Shown piece after piece: positions 8,338-17,327 of a stretch of 64,000 nucleotides of DNA. This DNA comes from Lactobacillus sp. MRS-253-APC-2B (GTDB taxonomy: Bacteria > Bacillota > Bacilli > Lactobacillales > Lactobacillaceae): NCBI RefSeq assembly GCF_012843675.1, contig NZ_JABAFO010000001.1:248001-312000 (forward strand), read 5' to 3'. Both the position numbers and the translations under genes were made by a program. Within the stretch, counting starts at the first letter, position 1, and each line of letters begins with the position of its first letter. The notes under the pieces are model-generated. The model saw nothing but the letters and a program-made list of their open reading frames with translations. It was not told where the DNA came from and made no database searches.

Positions 8338-9028
8338 CTGGATGCTGATGCTGCCAGACTGCTTCAGCCTCTGTAATTCTCAGATATTGTGGCACAAAGT
8401 CGTCGATATCTTGGACCGGAGTTTCTTTTGCGCCCAGCAGTGCCAGCTGATAGGTTGACGGAATCGCAAATGCAGACGGTAAAAACTGCATTTGTTTAGG
8501 GACAGCGGTCAGCTGTTTTTTGAGACGATCAGTCAGCTCCCCTGCCAATAAGACCGGTTTTTCAAATTTTACCAATTGCTCCAGTAAATCCTGCATTGAA
8601 AGGTGCTGATCATTAAGCACACTGATCAGCTGACCATCCTTCCATTGATAGGCCCCGGCAAAAACGTTTCCGCGCCGAGCATCAAAAAATGGTACGATCA
8701 AGGCATTCGTACCTGGATTAACGTTGGCAGCTACCGTCTTGAGACTGGAAATACCAACCAATTCGATTTTTAGTGTATCGGCCAATACCTTGGCACTGGT
8801 AACTGCGATTCGAATTCCAGTATATGATCCGGGACCCTGGGCAACGACAATACGATCCAAGTCTTGCGGCTGCCATTGTACTTTTTGGAATAGATCGTCA
8901 ATTACCGGTAAAAGAAAAATGCTGTGATTACGTACCATGTTTAAAGTCGTCGTGGCCAAGAGCTGATCGTTTTCTACCAGGGCCACACTCATGGGATGAT
9001 TAGAGGTATCAATTGCAAGTATTTTCAT
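8303..9028 (-). CDS. tsaB: tRNA threonylcarbamoyladenosine biosynthesis protein TsaB
   Basis: This 241-residue protein is the inactive ASKHA partner that dimerises with TsaD in t6A formation. Visible are MKILAIDTSNHPMSVALVE and QGPGSYTGIRIAVTSAK, the hallmark N-terminal segments of TsaB. The lysine- and glutamine-rich second half is poorly conserved, as usual. The 3' end overlaps rimI. It is the first gene of the unit and is separated from galE by a terminator. Confidence 0.95.
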   Translation of the reverse strand: MKILAIDTSNHPMSVALVENDQLLATTTLNMVRNHSIFLLPVIDDLFQKVQWQPQDLDRIVVAQGPGSYTGIRIAVTSAKVLADTLKIELVGISSLKTVAANVNPGTNALIVPFFDARRGNVFAGAYQWKDGQLISVLNDQHLSMQDLLEQLVKFEKPVLLAGELTDRLKKQLTAVPKQMQFLPSAFAIPSTYQLALLGAKETPVQDIDDFVPQYLRITEAEAVWQHQHPDAPKQDYVREV

Positions 9029-9072
9029 GTCATTCTCGTTCCTTTCATACTTAGCAATTTTATCACACTACT

Positions 9073-9118
9073 AAAAAATGAGTGAGCCAAGCATTGCAAG
9101 TCTTGTCACACTCATTTT
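9073..9118 (-). terminator. Terminator after galE
   Basis: AAAATGAGTG pairs with the inverted CACACTCATTTT across a 24-nt loop, and a run of T follows on the minus strand, just past the galE stop. Confidence 0.7.
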
Positions 9119-9134
9119 AATAATCAATCAAAGA

Positions 9135-10133
9135 TTAGTTGTTACGGTCATCGTAGCCCTTTGGATGAGTGGAATGCCACTTCCAGGCTGTTGCAATGAT
9201 ATCGTGCACGTCATCGAACTTTGGCTTCCATCCCAAAACCTCACGTGCCTTTTCACTGGCTGCAACCAAAGAGTCTGGGTCACCAGGACGACGAGGTGCC
9301 ATCTTGGCAGGAATCTCCTTGCCCGTAACCTCACGCGCAGCTTCTAGCATCTGCTTGTTGGAAAAACCAGTTGACGAGCCCAGGTTGAACTGGTTGGACT
9401 GGTTGTTCTTCTTTAAGTACTGCAGTGCCAAAATGTGGGCATCGGCCAGGTCCATAACATGAACGTAGTCACGCACGTTGGTACCATCCGGCGTGTTGTA
9501 GTCATCACCAAAGATGCTCAGTTCCTTGCGCTTGCCTTGAGCAACCTGCATGATGATTGGAACCAAGTGCGTTTCTGGTCCATGGTCTTCACCAATCGTG
9601 CCATCAGGAGCCGCACCAGCCACGTTGAAGTAGCGCAGAGCTACGAACTTAATGCCATAAGCCTTGTCAGCCCAAGCCATCATTTGTTCCATCATCAGCT
9701 TGGACAGGCCGTATGGGTTGATTGGCTTTTGTGGATCGGTTTCCTTGATTGGCATGTGTTCTGGCGTACCGTAAGTAGCTGCCGTTGAGCTGAAGACGAT
9801 GTACTTAACGCCAAAGTCACGCATCGCTTCCAACAGCGTAACCATACCACTCGTGTTGTTGTCAAAGTACTTCAAAGGCTCACTCATTGATTCGGGAACG
9901 ATTGAAAAGGCCGCAAAGTGAACAACGGCTTCAATGTCTTCGTTGACAAAGATCCGGTCCAAAAAGGCGCGGTCGCGAATGTCGCCATAGTAGAACTTAG
10001 CCTTTGGATTGATTGCTTTTTTGTGTCCAGTTGAAAGGTTGTCTGCTACGACAACGTCATAACCATGTTCAATTAAATCTTTAACCATGTGTGAGCCAAT
10101 GTATCCGGCCCCACCTGCAACTAAAATAGCCAA
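9135..10133 (-). CDS. galE: UDP-glucose 4-epimerase GalE
   Basis: This 332-residue extended SDR interconverts UDP-glucose and UDP-galactose. It has the NAD motif GGAGYIGSH at residues 7-15, the catalytic YGLSK, the preceding SSTAATYG, and RYFNVAGA. It stands alone between terminator-bounded units rather than in a gal operon. The lacLM beta-galactosidase genes are about 46 kb away. A role in supplying UDP-galactose for cell-surface glycans or in galactose use is inferred from the family. The start [11 protein letters not shown] is clear. Confidence 0.95.
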   Translation of the reverse strand: MAILVAGGAGYIGSHMVKDLIEHGYDVVVADNLSTGHKKAINPKAKFYYGDIRDRAFLDRIFVNEDIEAVVHFAAFSIVPESMSEPLKYFDNNTSGMVTLLEAMRDFGVKYIVFSSTAATYGTPEHMPIKETDPQKPINPYGLSKLMMEQMMAWADKAYGIKFVALRYFNVAGAAPDGTIGEDHGPETHLVPIIMQVAQGKRKELSIFGDDYNTPDGTNVRDYVHVMDLADAHILALQYLKKNNQSNQFNLGSSTGFSNKQMLEAAREVTGKEIPAKMAPRRPGDPDSLVAASEKAREVLGWKPKFDDVHDIIATAWKWHSTHPKGYDDRNN

Positions 10134-10241
10134 AGTGTTTTCCTCCCTTAACTTGACAGGTTTACCTCATCGTTTCTCTCTTGGTAAAATTATAACATAA
10201 AATTTTAGTAAAACCCTAGTCTAATTCAAACTTTAAAAATT

Positions 10242-11201
10242 TTAATCATTTAATGGCTGCACAATGCTGCTCATAATCTCGTGATCCAAAAACTTGAACA
10301 ACAATCCTTCTCTAAGCCCATTGTTGCTAAAAGTCAGCTCCTTGACATCCAATTGACGCAAAATTGCCATCAATGGCAGCAAGCCCCCAACAATAACGTC
10401 TGCACGTTCAGAGGCAATGCCGTGGACGCTGGCACGCTGCTTTTTGTCCATCGCCAACAGCGAGTGCATAATCCGGTTGGCATCATCAGTCGACATTTTC
10501 AAACCATGAACCGGCAACCGTCCTTTGCCCTGTGATTCCAGCTGCCAGCGATAGATCTTAGCCAGGGCCCGATTGCTGCCGCCTAGTGCCACGACTTCTT
10601 GATGCCGTGCTCGCTGCAGCCAGTGCTGAGGTCCCAAGGCGTGATCGACTCTGACGATGGCATCGAACAGATCGGCTGAGTTGATGCGATCATCAAGATG
10701 ATACTTTTGAGAAAGCAGCACTGAACCAATTGGTAGACTGATAATCTCTTCAGCCTGCCCGTCATCGACATAGATCAGCTCCATGCTGGCCCCGCCCGTA
10801 TCAATAATCAGACCATTTTTAATTGGCAAGGTTCTGGTGACGCCAACATAGTCTAGATAAGCCTCTCGCTCACCAGAGATTACTTTAATGTTAAAACCGG
10901 TTTCTTCTTTAACCCGCTTTAAAAACTCGATCTGATTGGCTGCTTGACGAACCGCGGCCGTCGCCACTGCGATTACGCGGACGTTTTCCAGTACCATGCA
11001 GATCTGCTTGAAGTCTTTAAGAGCTGCAATCGTTCGTTCCATCGGCGTCGGCTTAAGCATTTTTTCTGGGCCCATATTTTCCGAGAGTCGAACGTATTCT
11101 TTTTCGTAGCGCACCAGATTATAGTTGCCGGACTCATCAATTTCAGTAACTCGCAGTCGAACCGAATTCGAGCCCAGATCGATAACCGCCAGATTAATCA
11201 T
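10242..11201 (-). CDS. ppx: Exopolyphosphatase / guanosine pentaphosphatase family protein (Ppx1)
   Basis: This 319-residue Ppx/GppA-family protein hydrolyses terminal phosphate from polyphosphate or pppGpp. The two phosphate-binding motifs of the ASKHA fold are intact: IDLGSNSVRLRV at the N-terminus and DTGGASMELIYV near residue 140. It has the short two-domain form without an HD-like C-terminal region. Its start overlaps the 3' end of ppk by 8 bp. Together with ppk and a longer paralogue upstream it forms a ppx2-ppk-ppx polyphosphate cluster. Which of the two substrates is preferred cannot be read from sequence. Confidence 0.9.
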   Translation of the reverse strand: MINLAVIDLGSNSVRLRVTEIDESGNYNLVRYEKEYVRLSENMGPEKMLKPTPMERTIAALKDFKQICMVLENVRVIAVATAAVRQAANQIEFLKRVKEETGFNIKVISGEREAYLDYVGVTRTLPIKNGLIIDTGGASMELIYVDDGQAEEIISLPIGSVLLSQKYHLDDRINSADLFDAIVRVDHALGPQHWLQRARHQEVVALGGSNRALAKIYRWQLESQGKGRLPVHGLKMSTDDANRIMHSLLAMDKKQRASVHGIASERADVIVGGLLPLMAILRQLDVKELTFSNNGLREGLLFKFLDHEIMSSIVQPLND

Positions 11202-13446
11202 TAGTTTCGCCTTTCTTATCGTCGCTCAAGTGCAGATTGGAATCATGACGCATCATTGGCTGGAAAGCACTGGCTGCTTGATGCTGCTCGGTTTCCTTCT
11301 TGTCAGCTCGGTTGGCTGCTTGAGCCTGCTTAATAAAGTACTCCTGGCAGCTGAATGGCTGTGCCTTGCCGCGATCAATGCGGTCATATTTGTTGCCATG
11401 CAAAATCCGTGTTTTGACATTGTCTTGCCACATCTTGTCAAAAATATCAATTGCTCGGGCCTTGGTATCACTTTCCAAAACTGGGAACAGCTCCTCAACG
11501 CGCCGGTTTAAGTTCCGCGTCATCATATCGGCACTGGCCAGATAAATCTCTTCATGACCGTTGCCTTTGAAGTAGTAGATTCGTGAGTGCTCCAAAAAAC
11601 GTCCAACGATTGAGTGCACCTCAATGTTTTCGTGCAGCTGTGGCAGATCGTTACGCAGACAAGTAATCCCACGAATCAGCAGCTGAATCTTAACGCCAGC
11701 CGCAGCCGCTTCATAAAGTCGTGCAATAATCTGCTTATCAGACAGCGAATTCATCTTCATGCGGATCAAAGCTGGGCTGCCGGCCTTGGCGATTTTGATC
11801 TGTTCATCGATCTTGGTGTCGATAAACTCACGAATGCCATCAGGCGAGACACGTAGCTTGTGGAAATATCTTGGCCGTGCAAAACCCGAAAGCATGTTGA
11901 ACAGGTTGGTCATATCCTCACCCAGCTCGTAGTCGCATGTAAACAGTCCCATATCGGTGTAGAAATGAGCCGTAACATCATTGTAGTTACCAGTTCCTAG
12001 ATGCATGTAGCGCCGGATGCCATCCTCGTCACGCCGAATAACCAATGCCAGCTTACAGTGCGTCTTTAAGCCAACCAGCCCGTAGATGACATGACAGCCC
12101 ATTCTTTCCAGCCGTCGTGCCCAGCGAACGTTGTTTTGTTCATCAAAGCGTGCCTTGACTTCAACCAAAACCGTTACCTGCTTGCCTTGCTGAGCAGCCA
12201 TCCCCAGATACTTGATGATTGGCGAGTTGCCCGAGACCCGATACAGCGTCATCTTGATGGCCAGTACTTGATCATCGGTAGCTGCTTGATGAATGAAATT
12301 GACGACTGACTGGAAATCATCATAAGGATGCTGAACCAGATGATCCTTGTTTCTAATCGCAGCAAAAATATTGTGATCCATATCAAAGCAAGGAGCAAGA
12401 TGTGCTTTGAATGGTTGGTAGCGCAAGTCATCGTGTCCCTTAACCATGCCGGAAAGCTTCTTTAAAAACGTCAGGTCGACTGGTCCGTTGACGCGATAGA
12501 CTGCTGTTTCATTGACATGCAGGTTCTTAATCAGATGATTTTCCAACCATGGATCGATGTCGCGCTCAACTTCCAGACGCATGACGTGCCCATGCTCACG
12601 TTCCCGTAATTGATGCTGAACCGCCCGCAAAAGATCTGAGGTATCTTCTTCGGCAACGTCTAAATCCATGTCTCGCATGACCCGATAAGTACCAGATGAG
12701 ATGATCCGGTATCCTGGGAACAGCACCGACAAAAACTCTTTAATCAGCTCATCCAATAAAACGAATTGATTTTCGCCCGGCAGCTTGACCAAGCGTTTGT
12801 AGATCTCAGGTACCCGCACCGTGGCAAACTTTTCCTCATTTTCGGTATTTTCGTCATGCGGCTCTTGCGAACGACCTTGAATCTCTTGATCGCCTTCCAA
12901 AATCTCGTGCTCTTTGACGTGTAGGCTTTCAGGATCGCGTTCCAGTTTGATGGCAATGTTGAGCGAGTTGTTGGAAATAAATGGAAATGGTCGTGACGTA
13001 TCATCGGCCATTGGCGTCAAAACCGGCATCAATTCCTCATTAAAGTAGCGACGCACGTATTCGTACTGTTCTGCTCCCAGCTCTCTGATGTGCAGAATCC
13101 GAATGTCTTGGGCCGCTAATTCTGGTAGCAGTTTTTCATTATAGACCTGATAGCGCTGCTCGACCATGCCATGCTCTTTTTGATTAACCGCATCCAGCTG
13201 CTCTTTGGGCGTCATCCCCGAAGCATCGGTAGTCGTAACATTGGCAGCCGAAAGCTTATGCAGTGAGGCTACCCGTACCATGAAAAACTCATCAACGTTG
13301 CTTTGCGTAATCCCCAAAAAATTGGCCCGTTCCAGCAATGGATTTTCAGATGCCAAAGCTTCCTCTAAGACTCGGCCATTAAAGTCGATCCAGGAAAGCT
13401 CACGGTTGACGTAGTTTTGTGGTTGATAGAAATCTTTGTACATCAT
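11194..13446 (-). CDS. ppk: Polyphosphate kinase Ppk
   Basis: This membrane-associated kinase of about 750 residues polymerises the gamma-phosphate of ATP into polyphosphate. N-terminal NRELSWIDFNGRVLEEA is the classic Ppk1 opening. The phosphorylated histidine is in GLKTHCKLALV, with YMHLGTGNYND and MTRNLNRRVEELFPV further on. I chose ATG 13446, with GGGGAG 5 nt upstream and only 1 bp after the stop of the upstream gene. A longer frame back to 13467 lacks a good SD. A charged insert around residues 185-205 (about 12850-12900) is unusual and low-complexity. Confidence 0.95.
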   Translation of the reverse strand: MMYKDFYQPQNYVNRELSWIDFNGRVLEEALASENPLLERANFLGITQSNVDEFFMVRVASLHKLSAANVTTTDASGMTPKEQLDAVNQKEHGMVEQRYQVYNEKLLPELAAQDIRILHIRELGAEQYEYVRRYFNEELMPVLTPMADDTSRPFPFISNNSLNIAIKLERDPESLHVKEHEILEGDQEIQGRSQEPHDENTENEEKFATVRVPEIYKRLVKLPGENQFVLLDELIKEFLSVLFPGYRIISSGTYRVMRDMDLDVAEEDTSDLLRAVQHQLREREHGHVMRLEVERDIDPWLENHLIKNLHVNETAVYRVNGPVDLTFLKKLSGMVKGHDDLRYQPFKAHLAPCFDMDHNIFAAIRNKDHLVQHPYDDFQSVVNFIHQAATDDQVLAIKMTLYRVSGNSPIIKYLGMAAQQGKQVTVLVEVKARFDEQNNVRWARRLERMGCHVIYGLVGLKTHCKLALVIRRDEDGIRRYMHLGTGNYNDVTAHFYTDMGLFTCDYELGEDMTNLFNMLSGFARPRYFHKLRVSPDGIREFIDTKIDEQIKIAKAGSPALIRMKMNSLSDKQIIARLYEAAAAGVKIQLLIRGITCLRNDLPQLHENIEVHSIVGRFLEHSRIYYFKGNGHEEIYLASADMMTRNLNRRVEELFPVLESDTKARAIDIFDKMWQDNVKTRILHGNKYDRIDRGKAQPFSCQEYFIKQAQAANRADKKETEQHQAASAFQPMMRHDSNLHLSDDKKGETND

Positions 13447-13447
13447 A

Positions 13448-14947
13448 TTACTCCCCTTCCTTGGCAATCAATTCCGGCTTAAGGCCATATACATCGGTAA
13501 ACAGCTGATTCTTGCGCTGAAAGGCCCATTTTTCCAAGACCAGATCATCATTGGCATGTGCCGTAATCAACAGACGATCATCCTGCAGCTTTAACTCAAT
13601 TCGCGAAATCTTTTGCAGACGCGAATCGTCCAATGAGTCGGCCACCCTTAAAATTGCCGCCAGCTTGGCTACGGGCATCTGAATGTCATCATCCATATAC
13701 CGATAGTGAGCCTGAGCAACATCGGGACTTTCCGAGCTATGATAGCGGGCAACTTCGGCAATCGTGCGGTTGTCATCAGCCGAAAGCCCAATCAGCGGAT
13801 TGGCTTCTAAAATATATTGCGAATGCCGATAGTGTCCTTGTGGATTGATAAAATTACCAATGTCTTCAATCTTGCAGGCAATCTCCAACAACAAGCGATC
13901 ATGCCGATCAAGGCGATGAATTGGCTGCAGCGCATCAAACAGCTGCAAAGCAACGTGCGTAACAAACGTCGAATGTGCCGTATCGGCTCCATAGCGCTGG
14001 GCCATGTTGGCAGCCGAGGTTCGAATCATGTTGTCAACCAGTGAATGATCCCCCAGCTGCATGATCGTTAGACCATCAAGAATATGCAGACTGGTAGCAT
14101 AAATCTTTTGTGCATCCAACAGGTGAATCGTCCGCGAGATAACCAGATAGTTTGGCAGCACCCAATTGACGCTTTGCTCATCGACGTTATAGTGATTGAT
14201 GATGAACTGATTGGATGAGCTGACGATTCGCTGATAGCGTTTTTCAAAATCTTCTCGTGGCACCTTGCCCAGCATTTCACCAGGCTTAACATAGCTTTGT
14301 GCCATTGTGCCAACGTTATGAATCAGCAGGTTGGAGTTTTTAACGTGGCGCAGTTCTGGTACCAGGTACTCTAACTTGCTTGAGATGTAGTCTAAGATGA
14401 TCTCACTTGGCGTCGTCGTGGTCTGACGCAATGTCTGTGCCAAATGATTGACGTGCGCCTCGCCTAGATCGATATCCCATGACGTTTGAAACTTGCCATG
14501 GCGGAAATAGGAAAGGCGCGTAGTATTCAGGCCGATCGTCAAAACGTACAGGGCCTTTTTGCTTAATTCATTGAAACGCGGCATCCGTGCCATTACGGCT
14601 GCCAATGCACTGGCCATCAATTGATCGTTGCTGAGCCACTTGATGTCAAGATTAGTGCGAACCTTCAGTTGATCAGCAATGTAGCGGGCCTCAACCAGAT
14701 TCAGATCTTCTAAGGATCCATAAAAAGTGAATTTTTCAACTTGATATTCATGCAGAATCCGTTGAAATCCCTGCAGATTATCAACGATTGCCTGCATGTT
14801 TTGCGCATAGTTGGCAACGTTGTGGCTGCCAACGATCAAGGCTCCTGATTGAACCTCAGTAATAATCTTAAGGGTTGGGAGCTCTATAATCCGAAGCGTC
14901 AAGCGATCCGGCTCTAGGAAAATAATCCCAAATAACGAATTTTTCAA
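13448..14947 (-). CDS. ppx2: Ppx/GppA-family protein with C-terminal HD-like domain, degenerate N-terminal motif (Ppx2)
   Basis: This is a protein of about 499 residues. The first 300 residues resemble the Ppx/GppA ASKHA fold and the rest resembles the helical HD-like domain of long exopolyphosphatases (KIEDIGNFINPQGHYRHSQYIL, VRYH-like ARYHS, RVADSLDDS). The first phosphate-binding motif, DxGSNSxR in the paralogue at 10242-11201, is absent: the protein begins KNSLFGIIFLEPDRLTLRII. The HD pair reads ED. Hydrolase activity is therefore doubtful, and a regulatory or polyphosphate-binding role is possible. I chose TTG 14945-14947 because GAGGAG lies 7 nt upstream. It precedes ppk with a 1-bp gap. 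Confidence 0.8.
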   Translation of the reverse strand: MKNSLFGIIFLEPDRLTLRIIELPTLKIITEVQSGALIVGSHNVANYAQNMQAIVDNLQGFQRILHEYQVEKFTFYGSLEDLNLVEARYIADQLKVRTNLDIKWLSNDQLMASALAAVMARMPRFNELSKKALYVLTIGLNTTRLSYFRHGKFQTSWDIDLGEAHVNHLAQTLRQTTTTPSEIILDYISSKLEYLVPELRHVKNSNLLIHNVGTMAQSYVKPGEMLGKVPREDFEKRYQRIVSSSNQFIINHYNVDEQSVNWVLPNYLVISRTIHLLDAQKIYATSLHILDGLTIMQLGDHSLVDNMIRTSAANMAQRYGADTAHSTFVTHVALQLFDALQPIHRLDRHDRLLLEIACKIEDIGNFINPQGHYRHSQYILEANPLIGLSADDNRTIAEVARYHSSESPDVAQAHYRYMDDDIQMPVAKLAAILRVADSLDDSRLQKISRIELKLQDDRLLITAHANDDLVLEKWAFQRKNQLFTDVYGLKPELIAKEGE

Positions 14948-15104
14948 GATAACACTCCTCACATGATTTTATTCATTTGAATGCCCTTTTTTCTATTATA
15001 TGTTTAAGAATACCACCAATTCCAGACCGTTTGGGCCTTAAACGTTTTTTGCACGACAAATAAAACAAAATCTCCACTTTGCACTGAATAAAACAGCGGA
15101 AAAA

Positions 15105-15137
15105 TAAAAGAGGCTGGGAATTAACTCAACCTCTTAA
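15105..15137 (-). terminator. Terminator-like hairpin downstream of the thioesterase
   Basis: On the minus strand AAGAGGTTGAG pairs, with G-U wobbles, with TCCCAGCCTCTT, and TTTTATTTTT follows. It could end the transcript coming from 15301-16062. It also forms the left end of the structured block described at 15105-15285. Confidence 0.55.
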
Positions 15138-15285
15138 CTACGTATAGATAACAATGCCTCAGCGCAGTAGCTGGCTGGCAGTTCAAACACTGATAAATCA
15201 GCATTTGACCGACCTAGCCATCCTTGCGGAGGTTCGAAGACAAACTTCGAAAATCGGTTGCAAGCTGATTTTCGGAGTTTTTTCT
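15138..15285 (+). other. Structured intergenic element, candidate ncRNA or dispersed repeat
   Basis: This non-coding stretch is dense in inverted repeats: CTGATAAATCAG (15189-15200), TTCGAAG-acaaa-CTTCGAA (about 15232-15250) and an 11-bp stem CTTCGAAAATC/GATTTTCGGAG followed by TTTTTT (15244-15282, plus-strand terminator). The second and third structures share the CTTCGAA segment and exclude each other. No reading frame stands out. Its compact structured ends look like a dispersed intergenic repeat or a small RNA. I could not search for other copies. The rest of 14963-15104 shows only AT-rich sequence with the probable promoter of the upstream gene. Confidence 0.4.
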
Positions 15286-15300
15286 TACTCTCTTTTTGAT

Positions 15301-16062
15301 TTATTCATGCCAGATCATTGTTGAGGCAGCTGCCAGTTGACCGTCAAAAACAATCCGGTGATCAGTAGCCAGCTCACCATTTTCATTATAATATGGGCTG
15401 CTGATCTCACTGGTAATGGTTTGACCATAGCGAACCTCTTTTTCATAGCTCATGGTCATGTGCTTGAGCCGATGACTGCTTAAAAACTCAGCCCCCAGTG
15501 GATCCTGCATCCAATCAAAGTAGCGAGCATTATTGACGTGACGATTTGAATCGATGTCAAAGAAGCGGACGTGATAGTCGTTTTTAAACTTAACGTCTTT
15601 CAACTCGCACGCCTTGGCCAGCCTTGGCAACCGCTTTTTTTCTGGACCATGGTAAGGCTCAATGATTGCTGAAGGAATCGACATCAAATGACGAGTCTTG
15701 AGATTCATATAGACAAACAAGCCTGTCAAGTGTGCGTATTCAATTTTATGATCCGCTGATTGAATCCAAAATTCACGCAAGGCAAAAAAACGATTATTGG
15801 CAATTGCTCGCGTACCAAGAATTATTTCTTCACCATTGACCGGCTGCTGCTTGGCAAAACTGCCTTCGTAGCTGGTAATCACCCAGCCACCGCCATAACT
15901 CTGCACGACTGCCGTATCCAGTCCTAGTAAATTACCATGATCTTCTGATACCTGCACGGCCATGCTAATTAGCATGCTCAGGCTGGGATGGCCGGTAGCA
16001 TCACATTCATAGTAGCTTAAACGATGCCTGGCTTCATATACCAATGGAGATTCCAACGTCAT
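15301..16062 (-). CDS. Acyl-ACP thioesterase (FatA/FatB-like, double hotdog)
   Basis: This 253-residue protein is built of two hotdog repeats and probably hydrolyses acyl-ACP to free fatty acid. The second repeat carries VRFFDIDSNRHVNNARYFDW, which matches the catalytic Asp/Asn/His region of plant and bacterial acyl-ACP thioesterases. The ATG has AAGAGGTGA directly upstream. It stands between a terminator and rsmI, apart from the fab operon. Preferred chain length cannot be told from sequence. Such enzymes are common in lactobacilli, and a role in trimming excess acyl-ACP is inferred. Confidence 0.88.
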   Translation of the reverse strand: MTLESPLVYEARHRLSYYECDATGHPSLSMLISMAVQVSEDHGNLLGLDTAVVQSYGGGWVITSYEGSFAKQQPVNGEEIILGTRAIANNRFFALREFWIQSADHKIEYAHLTGLFVYMNLKTRHLMSIPSAIIEPYHGPEKKRLPRLAKACELKDVKFKNDYHVRFFDIDSNRHVNNARYFDWMQDPLGAEFLSSHRLKHMTMSYEKEVRYGQTITSEISSPYYNENGELATDHRIVFDGQLAAASTMIWHE

Positions 16063-16080
16063 TTCACCTCTTTTAGCGTT

Positions 16081-16947
16081 TTAAAGCTCGTGATACTGTT
16101 TATAAAGATCCTGACGCTTGATCTGATTGCGTTTGGCAACCAGCTTAATGGCTGCATTGGTGGAAAGACCATGCTGAATCTCTTGATCGATCTGCTCTTT
16201 TAAGCTTAGCTCAGCTGATGCTTCAACTGGCTGATCAGGATTATCGTTGCCCGCCACCAACACGACGAATTCACCACGCATCTGATTTTCAGCAGCCCAT
16301 TGACTGAGCTCTTTTAACGAACCACGACAAAATTCCTCGTAGCGCTTGGTCAGCTCACGAGCCAAAACTGCCTGTCGACTCTCGCCAAAGACCTCGACCA
16401 TCGACGCCAGCGTCTTGGCCAAACGATGTGGTGCCTCATAAAAGATCATCGTTTCCTCATGTCGATTCAAAGGCGTCAATTCCGCGATCTGCTGTTGATG
16501 CTTACGGCTTAAGAAACCATAGAAATAAAACGGCTGTGGCGCAAGGCCAGAAGCAATCAGCGCCGTCAACCCAGCATTGGCTCCCGGCAGCGCTACAACT
16601 TGCAGGCCTTCTTTCACTGCGGCTGCCACTAACTCTTTGCCTGGGTCAGAAATCGATGGCATTCCGGCATCACTGCATTGGGCAATTGATTGACCCTGTT
16701 TTAAAAGCGCAATCAGCTGTGGAATTCGCTGCTCGGTATTATGCTCATGAAAGCTGATCTGTCTGGTATCGATCTGAAAATGATTCAACAGCATCTGCGT
16801 GTGCCGCGTATCCTCAGAAGCAATCAGGTCTACGTCTGCCAGCGTCTTGACCGCCCGAAACGTCATATCGTCAAGATTGCCGATTGGCGTAGGTACTAAG
16901 TAGAGACGACCCGTTTCGTTTTCAGTAAAGCTTCGAATCTGTTGCAT
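16081..16947 (-). CDS. rsmI: 16S rRNA (cytidine1402-2'-O)-methyltransferase RsmI
   Basis: This SAM-dependent methyltransferase of about 288 residues belongs to the tetrapyrrole-methylase fold and 2'-O-methylates C1402 of 16S rRNA. Motifs: LYLVPTPIGNLDDMTFRAV at the N-terminus, SDAGMPSISDPG, LPGANAGLTALIASG and FYEAPHRLAKTL. I chose ATG 16945-16947, with AAGGGTG 7 nt upstream, over an in-frame GTG 9 nt earlier. It follows yabA as in other Firmicutes (yabA-rsmI order), completing the holB-yabA-rsmI block. Confidence 0.95.
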   Translation of the reverse strand: MQQIRSFTENETGRLYLVPTPIGNLDDMTFRAVKTLADVDLIASEDTRHTQMLLNHFQIDTRQISFHEHNTEQRIPQLIALLKQGQSIAQCSDAGMPSISDPGKELVAAAVKEGLQVVALPGANAGLTALIASGLAPQPFYFYGFLSRKHQQQIAELTPLNRHEETMIFYEAPHRLAKTLASMVEVFGESRQAVLARELTKRYEEFCRGSLKELSQWAAENQMRGEFVVLVAGNDNPDQPVEASAELSLKEQIDQEIQHGLSTNAAIKLVAKRNQIKRQDLYKQYHEL

Positions 16948-16958
16948 AGATATCACCC

Positions 16959-17309
16959 TTATTTTTGCGGCTGATCATGACGTCCATAAATTGCATCCAG
17001 ACAAAACGCACATGAGTCATCCTCATCCAGGCGTTTGCCATAGTACTCGTTGCAGACGTGGAATCCCTCTTGATACAGTTTCTGCAGATTGCGCCGTGAA
17101 TCGGTCAAACCATCCTTGGTTGCCTGCTGGTGCTTTTGCTTGAGCATTTGATGCAGATGCTCGTTTTCAATCGACAGTTCGGCATTTTCTTCCAAAACCG
17201 CCGTCATCATCGCCTGCAGTTCTTCCATACTGTCGACCAGATCCTTGGTCTGTTTGGTAACCCTGGTAAATCGTTCGTAAATCTTGCTTTTGTCTACTCG
17301 CTCGCTCAT
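16959..17309 (-). CDS. yabA: Replication initiation control protein YabA
   Basis: This 116-residue protein, in the known family, binds DnaA and the clamp DnaN and limits re-initiation. The N-terminal half (to about residue 60) is a heptad-rich coiled coil (VDSMEELQAMMTAVLEENAE). The C-terminal part has the zinc-binding pattern HVC then CAFC (FHVCNEYYG and DSCAFCLDAIYG). It lies between holB and rsmI, the conserved Gram-positive context. Length matches the family. Confidence 0.93.
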   Translation of the reverse strand: MSERVDKSKIYERFTRVTKQTKDLVDSMEELQAMMTAVLEENAELSIENEHLHQMLKQKHQQATKDGLTDSRRNLQKLYQEGFHVCNEYYGKRLDEDDSCAFCLDAIYGRHDQPQK

Positions 17310-17327
17310 TTGTGTCTTTCCCCATTT

